From Monosiga brevicollis MX1 (taxonomy: Eukaryota; Opisthokonta; Choanoflagellata; Craspedida; Salpingoecidae): a stretch of DNA of 26,211 nt. The notes below the pieces were generated by a model. The model ran no database searches and was not told where the DNA came from. It saw only the letters and a program-made list of their open reading frames with translations. A program made the position numbers and the translations under genes. This document shows, piece by piece, positions 1 to 11,500 of the stretch; positions within the stretch are counted from its first letter, which is position 1; each line of letters opens with the position of its first letter. Where the stretch lies: contig NW_001865064.1 of assembly GCF_000002865.3 (NCBI RefSeq), positions 398,262 through 424,472 of the forward strand, written 5' to 3'.

Positions 1-110
1 ACCAAAAAAAGCAACAACAAAAAAACACACAAAAAGTAAACAAGAAAGCTTGCTGTTGCCCAAGCTGTGGTGGTGCTGATGCTCCTCGCTCCTTACTCCT
101 CATTTTTCAG
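1..110 (+). other. 3' part of an intron of the left-edge gene
   Basis: A-rich, then pyrimidine-rich sequence ending in the acceptor CATTTTTCAG at 101-110. The reading frame of the next exon is open directly from 111, which is what an internal exon behind this acceptor would give. No other feature is seen here. Confidence 0.5.
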
Positions 111-806
111 GACCCAAATGGTGCCAATGACATGAGCGAGAGCAAGCGTAGTGTGAAAGTCGAACCTCTTGATGAGGGTAAGGAAGAAGTTTTTGAAACG
201 GAACTACCCACGGCACCCCCGCCTCTCAGTCCGCGCGAGGAGCGTCGGAGCACACGTATTATGCGACGCCTGACCTTTTGGGGCCGTAAAGGCAAAGATG
301 GCAAGAGCACCGGTGAACCGGGCTCAGGAAGCCAGGAGCATCTGAACGATCTTGGCGACGCCAGCCGAACACCGCCCTTTACCACAGACGTGGACACAGA
401 TGACGATGAGCAGGAGCCAGCGCGCGAACGCAATCGCGTTCGGGATCGATCTGCGTCAGGCGGGAGCTCGTTGCGCCCCCCACAACGGAGGTTATTTCAG
501 GTGTTGTTCCCCAATGGCTCCTCGTCACAGGTCTCGGTTCTTCCGGGACTGGACCTGCAAGCAGTACTACGAGACGCTTTTGTGCGTCATGGCATTTCGT
601 TGGATTCGCACCGCGTGGTTGTGGCCGCCAATGCAGGTGAATTGGAGGTGGCGCTGGATCGCGATAGTTCCGACTTTGAAGGACTGGAACTTCGAGTGCA
701 GAACGTGGACGAGGAGCCAGAGGCTGAGCAAACCAAAATATCCTATGTGCGAAGCGTCTCCAGTGGGTCAGCCCACAGTGTTGATGCTGAGGTGTCATTT
801 GTGTGA
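111..806 (+). CDS. Terminal exon of a Ras-binding-domain-like protein (5' end outside the window)
   Basis: The frame is open from the acceptor at 110 to TGA at 804-806. The first in-frame ATG is at 132, but the codons for DPNGAND before it are also open, so I read this as the last exon of a longer gene (228 or more visible residues). The first 120 residues (counting from ATG 132) are charged, proline/serine-rich and probably disordered, with a basic patch (RRLTFWGRKGKDGK). Residues about 121-190 (roughly 492-705) look like a ubiquitin-fold Ras-binding domain of Raf/RGS14 type: a first strand FQVLFPNG, a helix LQAVLRDAFVRHGI, then VVVAANAGELEVALDRD and a final strand LELRVQ. Such domains bind GTP-loaded Ras or Rap. 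The protein ends in SFV, a class I PDZ-ligand pattern (S-x-V). The domain call is by eye. Other ubiquitin-like folds (RA, DIX, PB1) are alternatives. What lies upstream is unknown. Confidence 0.6.
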   Translation, partial: DPNGANDMSESKRSVKVEPLDEGKEEVFETELPTAPPPLSPREERRSTRIMRRLTFWGRKGKDGKSTGEPGSGSQEHLNDLGDASRTPPFTTDVDTDDDEQEPARERNRVRDRSASGGSSLRPPQRRLFQVLFPNGSSSQVSVLPGLDLQAVLRDAFVRHGISLDSHRVVVAANAGELEVALDRDSSDFEGLELRVQNVDEEPEAEQTKISYVRSVSSGSAHSVDAEVSFV

Positions 807-1160
807 AACGAGGCAGATCTGTCGGCCTTGGGCACGAGCGGCCTGAGATGTGCTTGTTGATAATGTGTCGTGTGCATGACCGCGTGCACACTGTCCATGT
901 ATGGGTGTCTGTTGACGTTTTGTGGCTGCAGTCAGTAGTGCCATAGTCTTCCATAGCCATCGAGACGTCAAATTCCACTCCATGCATCGGCCTTAACGTT
1001 TTCTTTGTGGCTACTCCATTTGGTGTTTTTTCTCCTGCTTGATTTATGTCCTTTTTCCCTTTCTCGTGTTTTGTTTTTGATTTCTGCTATTTGGTTTGTG
1101 ACGCGGACTGTCCATAATCACAATCTACGATTCCCTTCAATTCGATGGTGCTGTCAACTT
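807..1160. other. Convergent 3' intergenic region
   Basis: About 350 bp lie between the TGA of the Ras-binding-like gene (+) and the TAG of the giant phosphatase gene (-), so the two genes are tail-to-tail and must share this stretch for both 3' UTRs. It is T-rich around 1000-1100. No clear AATAAA signal or RNA gene is seen on either strand. Confidence 0.6.
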
Positions 1161-2540
1161 CTACAGCTCGTATCGCCAATCAGCGGCTTTGAGCTTGGCC
1201 AAAACAGCCGTAAAGCAGAATTCGTATTGCTGAAGTGTTTGCACCAATCGAGCGCGTTGCTCGCGCAAGTGCCGCAAAATGGCTGCTGCCTCAGGAATGC
1301 GCTGCGTGGAGAATGATAAACGGACGTTTCATGAGTCTGGCTCGCAAACTCTGCATAATTTCGTCTACAGATGTTACTCACCTTGCGTCTCAAGATGGCT
1401 AGCATGGCCATGGTTTGCACAACCACACCAGTACGCCCGATGCCAGCTGAACAATGCACGAGTGTGTACATGTTACGAGGGTGCGCGGCGCGCAACGACT
1501 CAACTTGATCAATCAGCGCCAAAAAGCGATCAACGTCTGGTACGCCACTGTAGTTGGAAAGAAATCACAGCAAACACAGCAAAAACGCAATGAGATGAGC
1601 TCCATCCTCGACCTGAATCCGGGCAACACCGCCGGCTTGTCGAGCAACTGTGGCATTATGCATGGAAGGTGATGTGATAAAACGTACTGGTCTGGCCAGC
1701 CCAAATATTGCACGTGTGTGACATGCCGGCGCTCGTTGGTCAGACGATGAATCAGCGTCAACTCTGTCGTCAAAATGACTCGGTCGTACGGGTCGTCGCT
1801 TGTTTGCGATACAAACTCGACGACAAAACTAGGAGTCTTGAGGCCGCCTTGGTCTGATGAGGGCCAGTACCTGCGCCACAAGCCCACCCCCCCCAAAAAG
1901 CGTGCAATGAATTCAACCACATTTGGAATTGAAAGCGCGCGTGTCTTTACAACAGGTAGCAATTGGTCAAGAAGGTGAAAGGGATGCAAGTAAGAAGAAA
2001 ACCCAACTTACGGCGCGCACTTGCTCCGACCGTCCTCCTGCAGCTTGGCCACCATAACGATCACCTAGCGAGTAAAAACAAGGCAGATAAGATAAGAATG
2101 AAACAGTGTCATGCAGCAACTAGGTGGCTTGGGGTGAATAAAAGGCGTGGAAGAGGCCGGGGCATGCCGTACTCGAACATCGTTTTCCCAAATCAGCTGC
2201 CAGTGATCGTCCACCGTCTGAGAGGTGGGTCCCTGAGCACAGATAAAGTAGAAAGGGGCCTCCTCGTTGGGAAACGTCACGTAGTTGGCGTTGATGTAGT
2301 CTGACCCAGTGATGCCACGTCGCAACTTGACGCGGGTATCATCGTAAGCCAAAATATCCGTATATCTATCGATGTTGGCGGCATTGAAATTCGATTGACA
2401 TGTGAGTGCGTTTATGAAAAAAATGCAGCAAACCGACACGGGCACACGAGCTTCCGATGCAGAGCCCCACGGGAGGGTTCTGTGCAGTTTAGGATTACAG
2501 ACTCGCAAATTGAGACAAACCGATTTTTTGTCGAGTTTCG
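1161..2540 (-). other. Catalytic PTP domain (six exons)
   Basis: Spliced translation gives the classical PTP motif order: KNRYTDILAYDDTRVKL, DYINANYV, WENDVRVIVMVAKLQEDG, KCAPYWP, HVQYLGWPDHGVP, the signature VHCSAGIGRTG and the Q-loop LVQTLQQYEF. The catalytic Cys codon is at 1453-1451, the signature Arg follows, and the WPD Asp is at 1692-1690. All key residues are present, so the enzyme should be active. Several motifs are split by introns (KN-CG|A-Y at 2521/2365, CC|G at 2012/1870, WPD-CA|T at 1688/1547) and are recovered only by the stated splicing. There is one PTP domain, not the D1-D2 tandem of many animal receptors. The protein ends in WRYEL soon after the domain. Confidence 0.93.
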
Positions 2541-5500
2541 TCGGCTGGAGCTGAACGAGCCACCCTGTCGCTCCCTGAAAATTGAGTCATACGTATTGGC
2601 CGCCTCCTTTCGCTGCTCAGTCAAGTGATCGAGCTGGGCCTGCCGCACATCCTTGCCCTTGGCCACAGAGGCCACGTCCAGACTGCCAACGGCCTCGGGT
2701 GCCACCCGGGCTACATACGGCTGAGGAGGTAGATCCTCGTTGAACTTGACTTTTCGTGGATCACACAAAATTCCGTGCCGAGGGGCCGCGGCAAAATACC
2801 AGTAACCATCAACAGTGCCATTGTTCAAACCGTTTGCTGTGTCAAGCTCAACACCGCACCGAGCACCGGGCTTGGTCGCATGCAGGCCAAAATATCGTAG
2901 AGTACCCCAACCATAGCCCAGCACATACACGCGGCTGCCCACGTGTTCGGGGCCTACACCCAGGGACACGTCTTCCACACCAACAACGCCCGTGTCTGGC
3001 GCCGCGTCGTAGTCAATCTGAACCTGAGTTTCCGTCTCTGAAAAGGATACAGAGTTGCGGGTGCGCCCATAGCGTCCTGGCTCTCGCGTAGCAACGGATG
3101 TTTCCAAGGAAGCCGGCTCATCAAAGGTCGCATCGTAGGATTTGCCCCCTGTGTGGGCCATGGGAATGCCTGCATCGTCTGGGTTGGTGATGTCGTGCGT
3201 TTGTTGCCGACGCTTGCGCCGTCTCAGCACGACAACCAACACCACCAGCAGCACGATAACAGCAACTGCCACGACTGGGCCGACTATCAAGCTCATTCCA
3301 GCTGCGCCGGACGAGCCCGTAGAGGCATCACCAGAGCCCGGAGCGCATTCTCGATCTGATGTCAGAGTTGGAGCTGTGGCCTCGTGCTCACCTTCGGAGC
3401 AAGTGCTTACCGCAATGCATACTGCATCGCTTGTAGCCGTGGCTGCTTGTGCCTCGTATGTTGAACCCGCCTCGCACACAGTTGCGTTGGCGCAGATGCG
3501 GTCCGTTGTCACAGTGGGCGCCATCTCGGCATACTCAAAAGGCGCGCACTGCGTCAGGTTGACGCACTGTCGATCGCTGCTGGCCCCGGGTGCCACAACC
3601 TCGTACTCTCCTGTCACGCACATGGTTACGTTCTGGCACATGCGATCTGAGGTGGGTGTAGCAGAGCGAGCCTCAAACTCGCCCTCCGTGCACGTAGTAA
3701 GCCAGGCACACACACGATCCGACGTTCGCGTGGCTAATGTTTCTTCAAAGGCGTGCGTCGCATTGCACACCGTCAGCCGAGAACACGTGGCGTCGCTGGT
3801 GGGGGAGGCAGCTCGCGTTAGGTACTCTGTCTCCTCGCACTGTGTGGCTCTCGTGCAGACGCGATTGCTCGTGGGAGTCGGTGCGATGGACTGGTACTCC
3901 AAGGCAGTACAGGCCGTGAGGCCCAGACACAGGGCCTGGGTCACATTCTCATATTCCAACCCCGGGACGCAATTCAGGTTGCAGCTGGTCACGTTGACAC
4001 CGTTTTCATAGATTTGATGTGGGTAGTAACCTGCGTCACTGCCCAACACCACGTTCACCGGGGTGGTTGTTCTTAAGTTATAAGAGAACTCGAGTTGCGT
4101 CTGTTCAGCACCGGCTCGCACCGGCCCGCTGAGCAGTTGCACCACAAGCGAACCTGCAGCATCAGCCTGTTGGTTGATAAATACGTATGAAAGCGCAAAG
4201 GCGCTCTCATTGAGCAAAAATCCCGGAACAGCGACCGTAAATTCGTTCTCGTCTTCGTCGGAGCGCTGCCCTTCCCAGACAAACCCGCTCTCGTGGGCAG
4301 TTATCAAGCCTGCAAACAGCGTAGGATTGGACGCGGCGGTCGACTGCAGGCCCTGCGGGTCTGGGATAGCTCGGCGAAAATCAAACAACAGCGCCGTAGC
4401 GCCAAGGCTCACGTCCAGCGCTGCGAGCCGTACACCAAACGTAGCCAGACAATCGGGCCCGGCCCGGCCAACCGTACGGTAGACGTCCTCGACCAGGCGA
4501 CCGAGTCCAGCAAGAGCATTGAGCTGTGCCGCCACGTCCCGAATGGTTACCATGCCGTCGCCGTTGGCATCCAAGCCTCGACCCGCATTGCTGTTGTTGG
4601 CCAGTAGCTGCAGAATTTGTTGGCCCCGCGGTGACGCAAACTCGGTGAGCGCCTCGACAGCGTAAAACAAAGTCAACTGCGCGTCGGCCACATCAAAAAC
4701 GCAATCGCCATCGACATCAAAAGGCGAGCATTGATCCTCCATGCCAGGTTCAACTCGCCGCACTCGCTCCTCCACAGCCACAGCCTCGCTGTTCCGCAAT
4801 ACCCGCGGGCTGCGTCGACGACTGGAGCTGGAAGGGGCGACAAAGACAGGCGTGGCGGCCACAGCGGCACGTGGTGTTGTTGCACCAATCGTGGCGGCGG
4901 GCACGGATTTATCCTTGAGCGTCTGGATGTCCACGTTAAGGGGATTTGTCGGCACCGCAAGCAGCTGGAGCGTGATGGTAAATAGTGGCACGGCACTGCC
5001 CGTGGCGGCGCCCTCGAGCAAGCCGGCCACACTGACGCTAGATTCCCCGACATTTGAGGAGAAGCGGCCTTCAGCATAAAGCGAATCCACGCTTCTGACA
5101 ACGGCCATCCCAACAGGCACCTGCACGCTCAGAGCAAAGGCACCAAGGTCTTGCGCGCCCACATTGGCAGAGAACGCAAGCTGCACCGTATCGCCAGGTT
5201 GTGCTTCAATCACGCTGCTCCCCTCGATGTCAGCAAGACCTGCGTCCACGTCCCCAACAGCAGGGGCAAGGTTGACGGTACATGGGAGAGTTGTGTCGAC
5301 GCTTGCACCGTTGACACCGGGCGCTGAGACCACCAGCGTTGCTCGTCCGTTACGCCGTACGACACTCTCGCCGGTTAAGGTGTCGACAAACAGGATGTCC
5401 GAGTCCAAGCTTGAAAAAGACAGCAAGCCCGGAACAGGCGCTTCAAAGCTGGTGCTCGCCAGCAAATCTGCCCGATACGTGCCGTCGGAGAAATGCACGA

Positions 5501-8500
5501 TGCCTTGTGGGATAAAGGCTCCATGATCAGCAGTACCGATTAGCTCGGTTAACGTCAAACTTACCACGGCCTGCGCATCGCCATTGAGGGGCTGCAGATT
5601 CAAGTTGGTGATATTTGTCACCATCACGCCGCTGCGGGGGTCAAAAAAGAGTTCTGGCGAGGTGGCATTGAGGTCAAAAAAGCCCGCGGATAAAATCACC
5701 GAGCCAGCGGTCTGAGGCACAATGCGATCGTTTGAGGGAAGCGTGGCTGAAGGTGCGTCATCTGGCAAGCCAGAGGTCGTTGATAAAGAGGCAGTCACAA
5801 CAGTTGGACTGAGCTCTGTGTTGGTGTTGTCGCTCAAGCTAAGCCAATAACGCACTGTCAAGGGCTGATATGTTGGAGTGCTTGCGCCCAAGTATAGGGC
5901 GGCGGTGGTTGTGGGATTGAACACCTCCCCATACGTGCCAACTGCCACAGTAAGCGCCGTGCCGGTCACTACATTCACGCTCCATCGTCCTTCGACTTCC
6001 CCGTGCAAGGAAGACGTGAAGCGGAGGGTAATGTTCGCAACTCCGCCTGCACGACCCACGATCGCAACCCGTCCGTTACTTAAAACCTGCACACTGACTC
6101 GTGCCGCTGGCTCGACCCATGCAGACAGTGAGCCGGCCAGAGCAGCTGAGGATAGAACCTGGCCGTCTTCGAGGGTCACACGGGGTTCAAGAACGGCGGT
6201 TGAGGGCAAGATGGTGGCGGCAGCACCATTGGCGGGTGCCAAGCGAGCTGGAAGGTCAAGTGCATTGATTGACAACCTAGCAGCTCGCAAGAGTGCGACG
6301 GGGATGCTAACATTGCGAGCAGGCAGGCGCGTTGCGTCACAGCTATTACGAAGTTGAGCTGTGACTACAGGAGCTGATCCGTTGGCCGCGGCGATCGCGC
6401 GCACTTGATTATCATTCTCAAGCACCAGAACTGCTGGATCCTGAAGATCAAACGTGAGCCCATCCACGGCACTCACAACCTCTGTCGTGTTGTCCTCAAA
6501 CACCACCTGGGCCGCCAGCGTCAAACGATCAGTTGTCGTTTTCAGCGCATTGACGAGGCGTTGAATGTGCAGCTCATATCGACTGATCGATCCCGGGGTT
6601 TCACTGGGTACTGACAGGGTCAACGCCGATAATGGCATAACATCAAGTTGCGCCACGTATGCTGCAGATAGAGACACGGTCAGCGAGTTCTGGCTGACGA
6701 TTTGGGCACTGACAGGATTCACCATGGTCAAGGTGTAGTTGCCAGCCGTGGTGGGCTGGAAACGGAGACCCACACCACGCTCAGACGAGCGAGACGCAAC
6801 CATATTGACCGGGCCTTGGGCGGCCACAATGTCCGCCGGCACCATGGCTGTCACATCCAAATGGTCCATGCGTGCCGGAGATTCAAACTCTGCAACCACG
6901 CTGAGCTCAACCGCTTGGAATCGAGGCTGGCAGGTGGCCCCGGCTTCCCAATTGGCGACGCGGTGGCTTACGGATCGCGAGAGACGCAACGCATACGATC
7001 TGGCCACAGCCCACACCATGGCGTGACTGGCCATAACATTAGACCCACGCACGCGAAACTCAACCATGGTGCTCGTGGTCAAAAGTCCAGCCAGAGCGGC
7101 AGCCTCGCACCCAGAAGCGAGCAAAGTTTCGCTTGCCCACCACGTGCATTCCAAGCCTGTGCTTTCGGACGGCGTTGACGAGATGGTCGACGCATCCAAG
7201 AGCACCCAGCTGGAGTTTTGGTATAATGCCCAAAGCTGTAAAGCGCCACGCTGCAGCAAGGCGCCTCCAATCGACGTGAGATCAAACACATGTGAGGCAG
7301 GCTGTTGAATGGCCAGTGCAGCTGGTTGCTCGCTGCCACTCAGAAACAGCAAAGGCCTATTTGGCACACGCCCGCGTGTGGCCGTCGTCCAAGCTCCATT
7401 TGCCAAATTGAGCGCGGTCTGCTGCTCATCTAGCAATTCAACAAGCGATAGAGAAAAGGCTATAGTAGCATCAATCGGAACGATTGTAGCCACCCGAGCA
7501 TGAAGGGTTGCAAGCAACGCCTCGTTGGCACCTGCCGTTGCGTCCGGGCGCAATGTGTACCCCATGGCTGCAACTGATTCTTGCAACGTGAAGGTGCCAA
7601 CCCAGCGCGCCGAATCGGCGGTCACGGAAGTCAGCACAAGGTCTGAGCTGTTCACAGACGCCACCAAACGATAGCCTGCCGGATTGAAAGGGAGCTCGTG
7701 CGTAATGGGTATTGACACGAGCTCGCCCGGGTACAAGGTGCGATGCGGTAACCAAGCCACAGCCGCATCACCCCGAAGCTCAACGGAGGCATGCCTTGCC
7801 ACGAGCAGGTCCGTTGCTCCCAACACCACACCCCCAAAGCTGGCAGTCACGTTTAAGGTGGCAATGACGCCAGGGGGCAGTACCGAAACGCTTGCACCAA
7901 AACTCAAAGTCACGCGACACCGTGAAGCAGACTCGACGATGCATGAGGCAGAGGTCAGTCGTTTGCCAGGCTCAGACCACGCTTCCACAGTGATTGCGGT
8001 ACCTTGTGATATTGTATGTGCCCCCTCTGCATCAGCTAAGACGACCCATAGGACGGGGTCAACCTCTTCAACGTAGGCGGGTCTTGCACGCGGGGCATGA
8101 AAGCTGGCTAAAGCTGGCAAGTGACCAGGTAAAGCAATTTCAAACGCGGTTTGTACACCAGCCACTCCAACGATGACTTGACCATCGTCGACAGCCATTA
8201 CGCTGACTGTTCCGTTGACCGCGCTATCTGAACGCCATGCAAGTTCAGGTAAGGCGCCCCCCATAGCCTCGAGGTGCACCGGGAAGGAGGGTTCAAAGGT
8301 TGGCAGCCCTGAGCAAACACGGTCGCTGTAGAGCGTCGGAGGCAATAGCTCCCGTTCGTTGAGAGCACACACTGTCAAGAGCTGGCACACGCGATCTGTG
8401 GACGTGGTGGCATTGAACAGAACGTACTCCAGTGTTTCATCACAGACCGTGAGGGCAGCACATTGGGTATCACCGCTCGACGTGCAGGCGTGCTGCTCGT

Positions 8501-11500
8501 ATTCCCCGGGCGTGCACATTGTGCAGTCAGTGCAGCTACGATCAGATGAGGCGGTAGCTTGGCGACTGACAAACTGAGAGGTGTTGCAGAGAGATACGGC
8601 CCTGCAGACGCGGTCGGAGCTATGCGTCGGTGCGTTGAGCTCATATTCGCTCAGCGAGCAATCGGGTGAGACAAGCTGGCACACCTGATCCGCAAAGGGT
8701 GTTGCGGCCTCTGCCAAAAATTGATATTGGTTTGTGGAGTTTGAGGGTTGAGCGGTGTTTCGGCGAACGCGGGCCCTTGTACGCAAGTAAGAAATGGACG
8801 GAAGTGTCGTTGGGAGGCCAAGCGCATCGGGATCAACCTGAACAACCGCACACATGATTTGTCCACCCATATTTGCGACAACGAAGCCCGTGCATTCCAA
8901 GTTGCTGTCGCAAATGGAGCTGCACTCAGTTGAGTCAACTCCAGGAAGCTCACTGATGATGTTGATACTTGAGATGTTGAAGATGGCAGGTTCTGCGATA
9001 CCATCCAACGCCCCCACAAAGGCAACGGTGTAACCCTCGCCAGGTTCATTAAGGCCGGTAGGAAGGGTGGTTGGTAATGGTGGCGGTACATAGTTTGGGC
9101 TCAGCGTGGCCTCAGACGCTCTTGTCGGTTCGTAGGTTGTAGCCTCGGTGGTTGTAGCCTCGGTGGTTGTAGCCTCGGTAGTCGTGGCGTCAGGGGTCGT
9201 GGTCGTGGCTTCTAAAGTCGTAGCCTCGGTGGTTGTAGCCTCGGTGGTTGTAGCCTCGGTGGTTGTAGCCTCGGTGGTTGTAGCCTCGGTGGTTGTAGCC
9301 TCGGTGGTTGTAGCCTCGGTGGTTGTAGCCTCGGTGGTTGTAGCCTCGGTGGTTGTAGCCTCGGTGGTTGTAGCCTCGGTGGTTGTAGCCTCGGTGGTTG
9401 TAGCCTCGGTGGTTGTAGCCTCGGTGGTTGTAGCCTCGGTGGTTGTAGCCTCGGTGGTTGTAGCCCCGGTGGTCGTGGCCTCGGTGGTTGTAGCCTCGGT
9501 GGTTGTAGCCTCGGTGGTTGTAGCCCCGGTGGTTGTAGCCCCGGTGGTTGTAGCCCCGGTGGTCGTGGCGTCAGGGGTCGTGTTCGTGGCTTCTAAAGTC
9601 GTAGGCTCGGTGGTTGTAGCCTCGATGGTCGTAGCCTCGGTGGTTGTAGCCTCGGTGGTTGTAGCCCCGGTGGTCGTGGCCTCGGTGGTTGTAGCCTCGG
9701 TGGTTGTAGCCTCGGTGGTTGTAGCCTCGGTGGTTGTAGCCTCGGTGGTTGTAGCCCCGGTGGTTGTAGCCCCGGTGGTCGTGGCGTCAGGGGTCGTGGT
9801 CGTGGCTTCTAAAGTCGTAGGCTCGGTGGTTGTAGCCTCGATGGTCGTAGCCTCAGTTGTCGTGGCTTTGGTGGTCGTGGCTTCGGTGGTCGTGGCTTTG
9901 GTGGTCGTGGCTTCTGTAGTCGTAGGCTCGGTGGTCGTGGCTTCTGTAGTCGTAGGCTCGGCGGTGCTAGCCTCGGTGGTCGTAGCCTCGATGGTCGTGG
10001 CCTCGGTATTCATAGCCTCAGTGGTCATAGCTTCGGAGGTCGTGGCCTGTCGGGTTGTGCTGGGTGACCAGATGATTGTAGACGTTTGTGTTGATGACTG
10101 GGATGAAGGTGTCTTTGACGTCGGAGCTGTTGATATCAAAGTACTTGTCACCCATGAACCTGAACTATCGTCGTCGTCGTTGTCGTCGTCATTCGTGGCA
10201 CGGCTTGTCCCGGGCGCTTCAGTGGTTGTAGCCATTGGCTCCAACGATGCGACAAATGATGACATGTTGACTGTCACTGCTACGCTGCCGCGTAACACTT
10301 CTGTTTGAATCATCGCAAGCGCATCTGGCAAGCCGTAAACTTGCACCGCACCTCCACGATGAAAAACAAAATCACCCATGCCCGTTGCGTCGATACCAAG
10401 CAAACTAAAGGTTTGATCAAGACTCGCCACAGCTTCCTCCAAGCGCAAGCTCGTCCATGGAGCGCCAAGAGCCGAGGCAAAGTTTGGACCAAAATACAGG
10501 GTGAGGGAGCTTTGCTCAATAAAGTAGATGCATGGTGACACAGCCTCGCACTGACGATCCGAGGTGATGGAAGGGGCATGGGACTCGAATGTCATGATGC
10601 CATCACACGGAGCTCTAACCAGAGCGCAAGTGCGATCGCTGCTGGGTGTCGCTGCTTTTACCTGATACGTCGAGATGCCATCGCAGAAGGTCAATGGCAC
10701 ACACACGCGATCAGAGGTGGGTGAAGGTGCACTTTCTTGATATTGATGCTGGTCACATATGGTCAACTGCTGGCAAGTTCCATTGGCAGCTTGAAACTCA
10801 TCGTCAGCGCAGAGCACCACACTGGTTGATGTAGATGTGGACGTTGAGACTGACGTTGAAGTGGAGGTTGAGGTTGAAGAAGAGGTTGCAGTTGAAGAAG
10901 AAGTCGCAGTTGAAGTCGAGGTCGACGTGGAGGTCTGCGTACTCGTGGAAGTGCTTGAAGACAAGGAACTAGACGTAGACGTGCTTGTCGAAGACACAGA
11001 GGTCGAGGTCGATGTAGATGTGGACGTCGTTGTTGAAGTGCTTGAAGACTCGAGCATGGCTGGATTGAATGTCGCCGGGCTGGCTGCGAGAATGAAGCCG
11101 CGAGAATCGACCAGAGTGTACGCGTGCTGAAAGACTGCATCGCTATAAAAGAAGCCACACCGCGAGCAATCAGCATTTATGCAGCTGAGCCGGGAAGCTC
11201 GGAGAAGATTGCGGCTTTGAGGGAGGTGACACATACCGAAGAACACGAAACGCCTGCGAAGAAGCAACCGATGCACGGACGATGATGGACCCGGGCTCGA
11301 CTTCTAAAATGGCAACTTGACTGCCAAACTCATTGCCTAGCAGGGTGTACGTAAATTCTTGCAGCTCCAAGATGAGTCTCGAGGGATCTGCACCAACGAC
11401 CTGTGCAAATGCAAAAGTGAAAGTCAGAACAGGCCAGTCAAGGCTGGAACGATGAGAATCAAAGGAGGACTTGACCACACCAAGCAAAGCACATCATGAT

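Noticed and set aside
379-987. 202-residue minus-strand open frame
   Set aside because: Opposite-strand shadow of the Ras-binding-like exon, with no recognisable content.
2366-2520. Continuous frame reading SNFNAANID directly before RYTDILAYDD
   Set aside because: It is intron. Joining 2521 to 2365 gives KNRYTDILAYDD, the exact PTP consensus, whereas the extended frame lacks a usable acceptor.
3142-4011. 289-residue + strand open frame opposite the membrane-proximal array
   Set aside because: Antisense of the TNFR-like repeats, transmembrane helix and linker, which are well supported on the minus strand.
9148-10308. 386-residue + strand open frame of VVVAS repeats
   Set aside because: It is the antisense reading of the 15-bp TTTEA coding minisatellite. 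The minus-strand frame is embedded in a long domain-containing exon.
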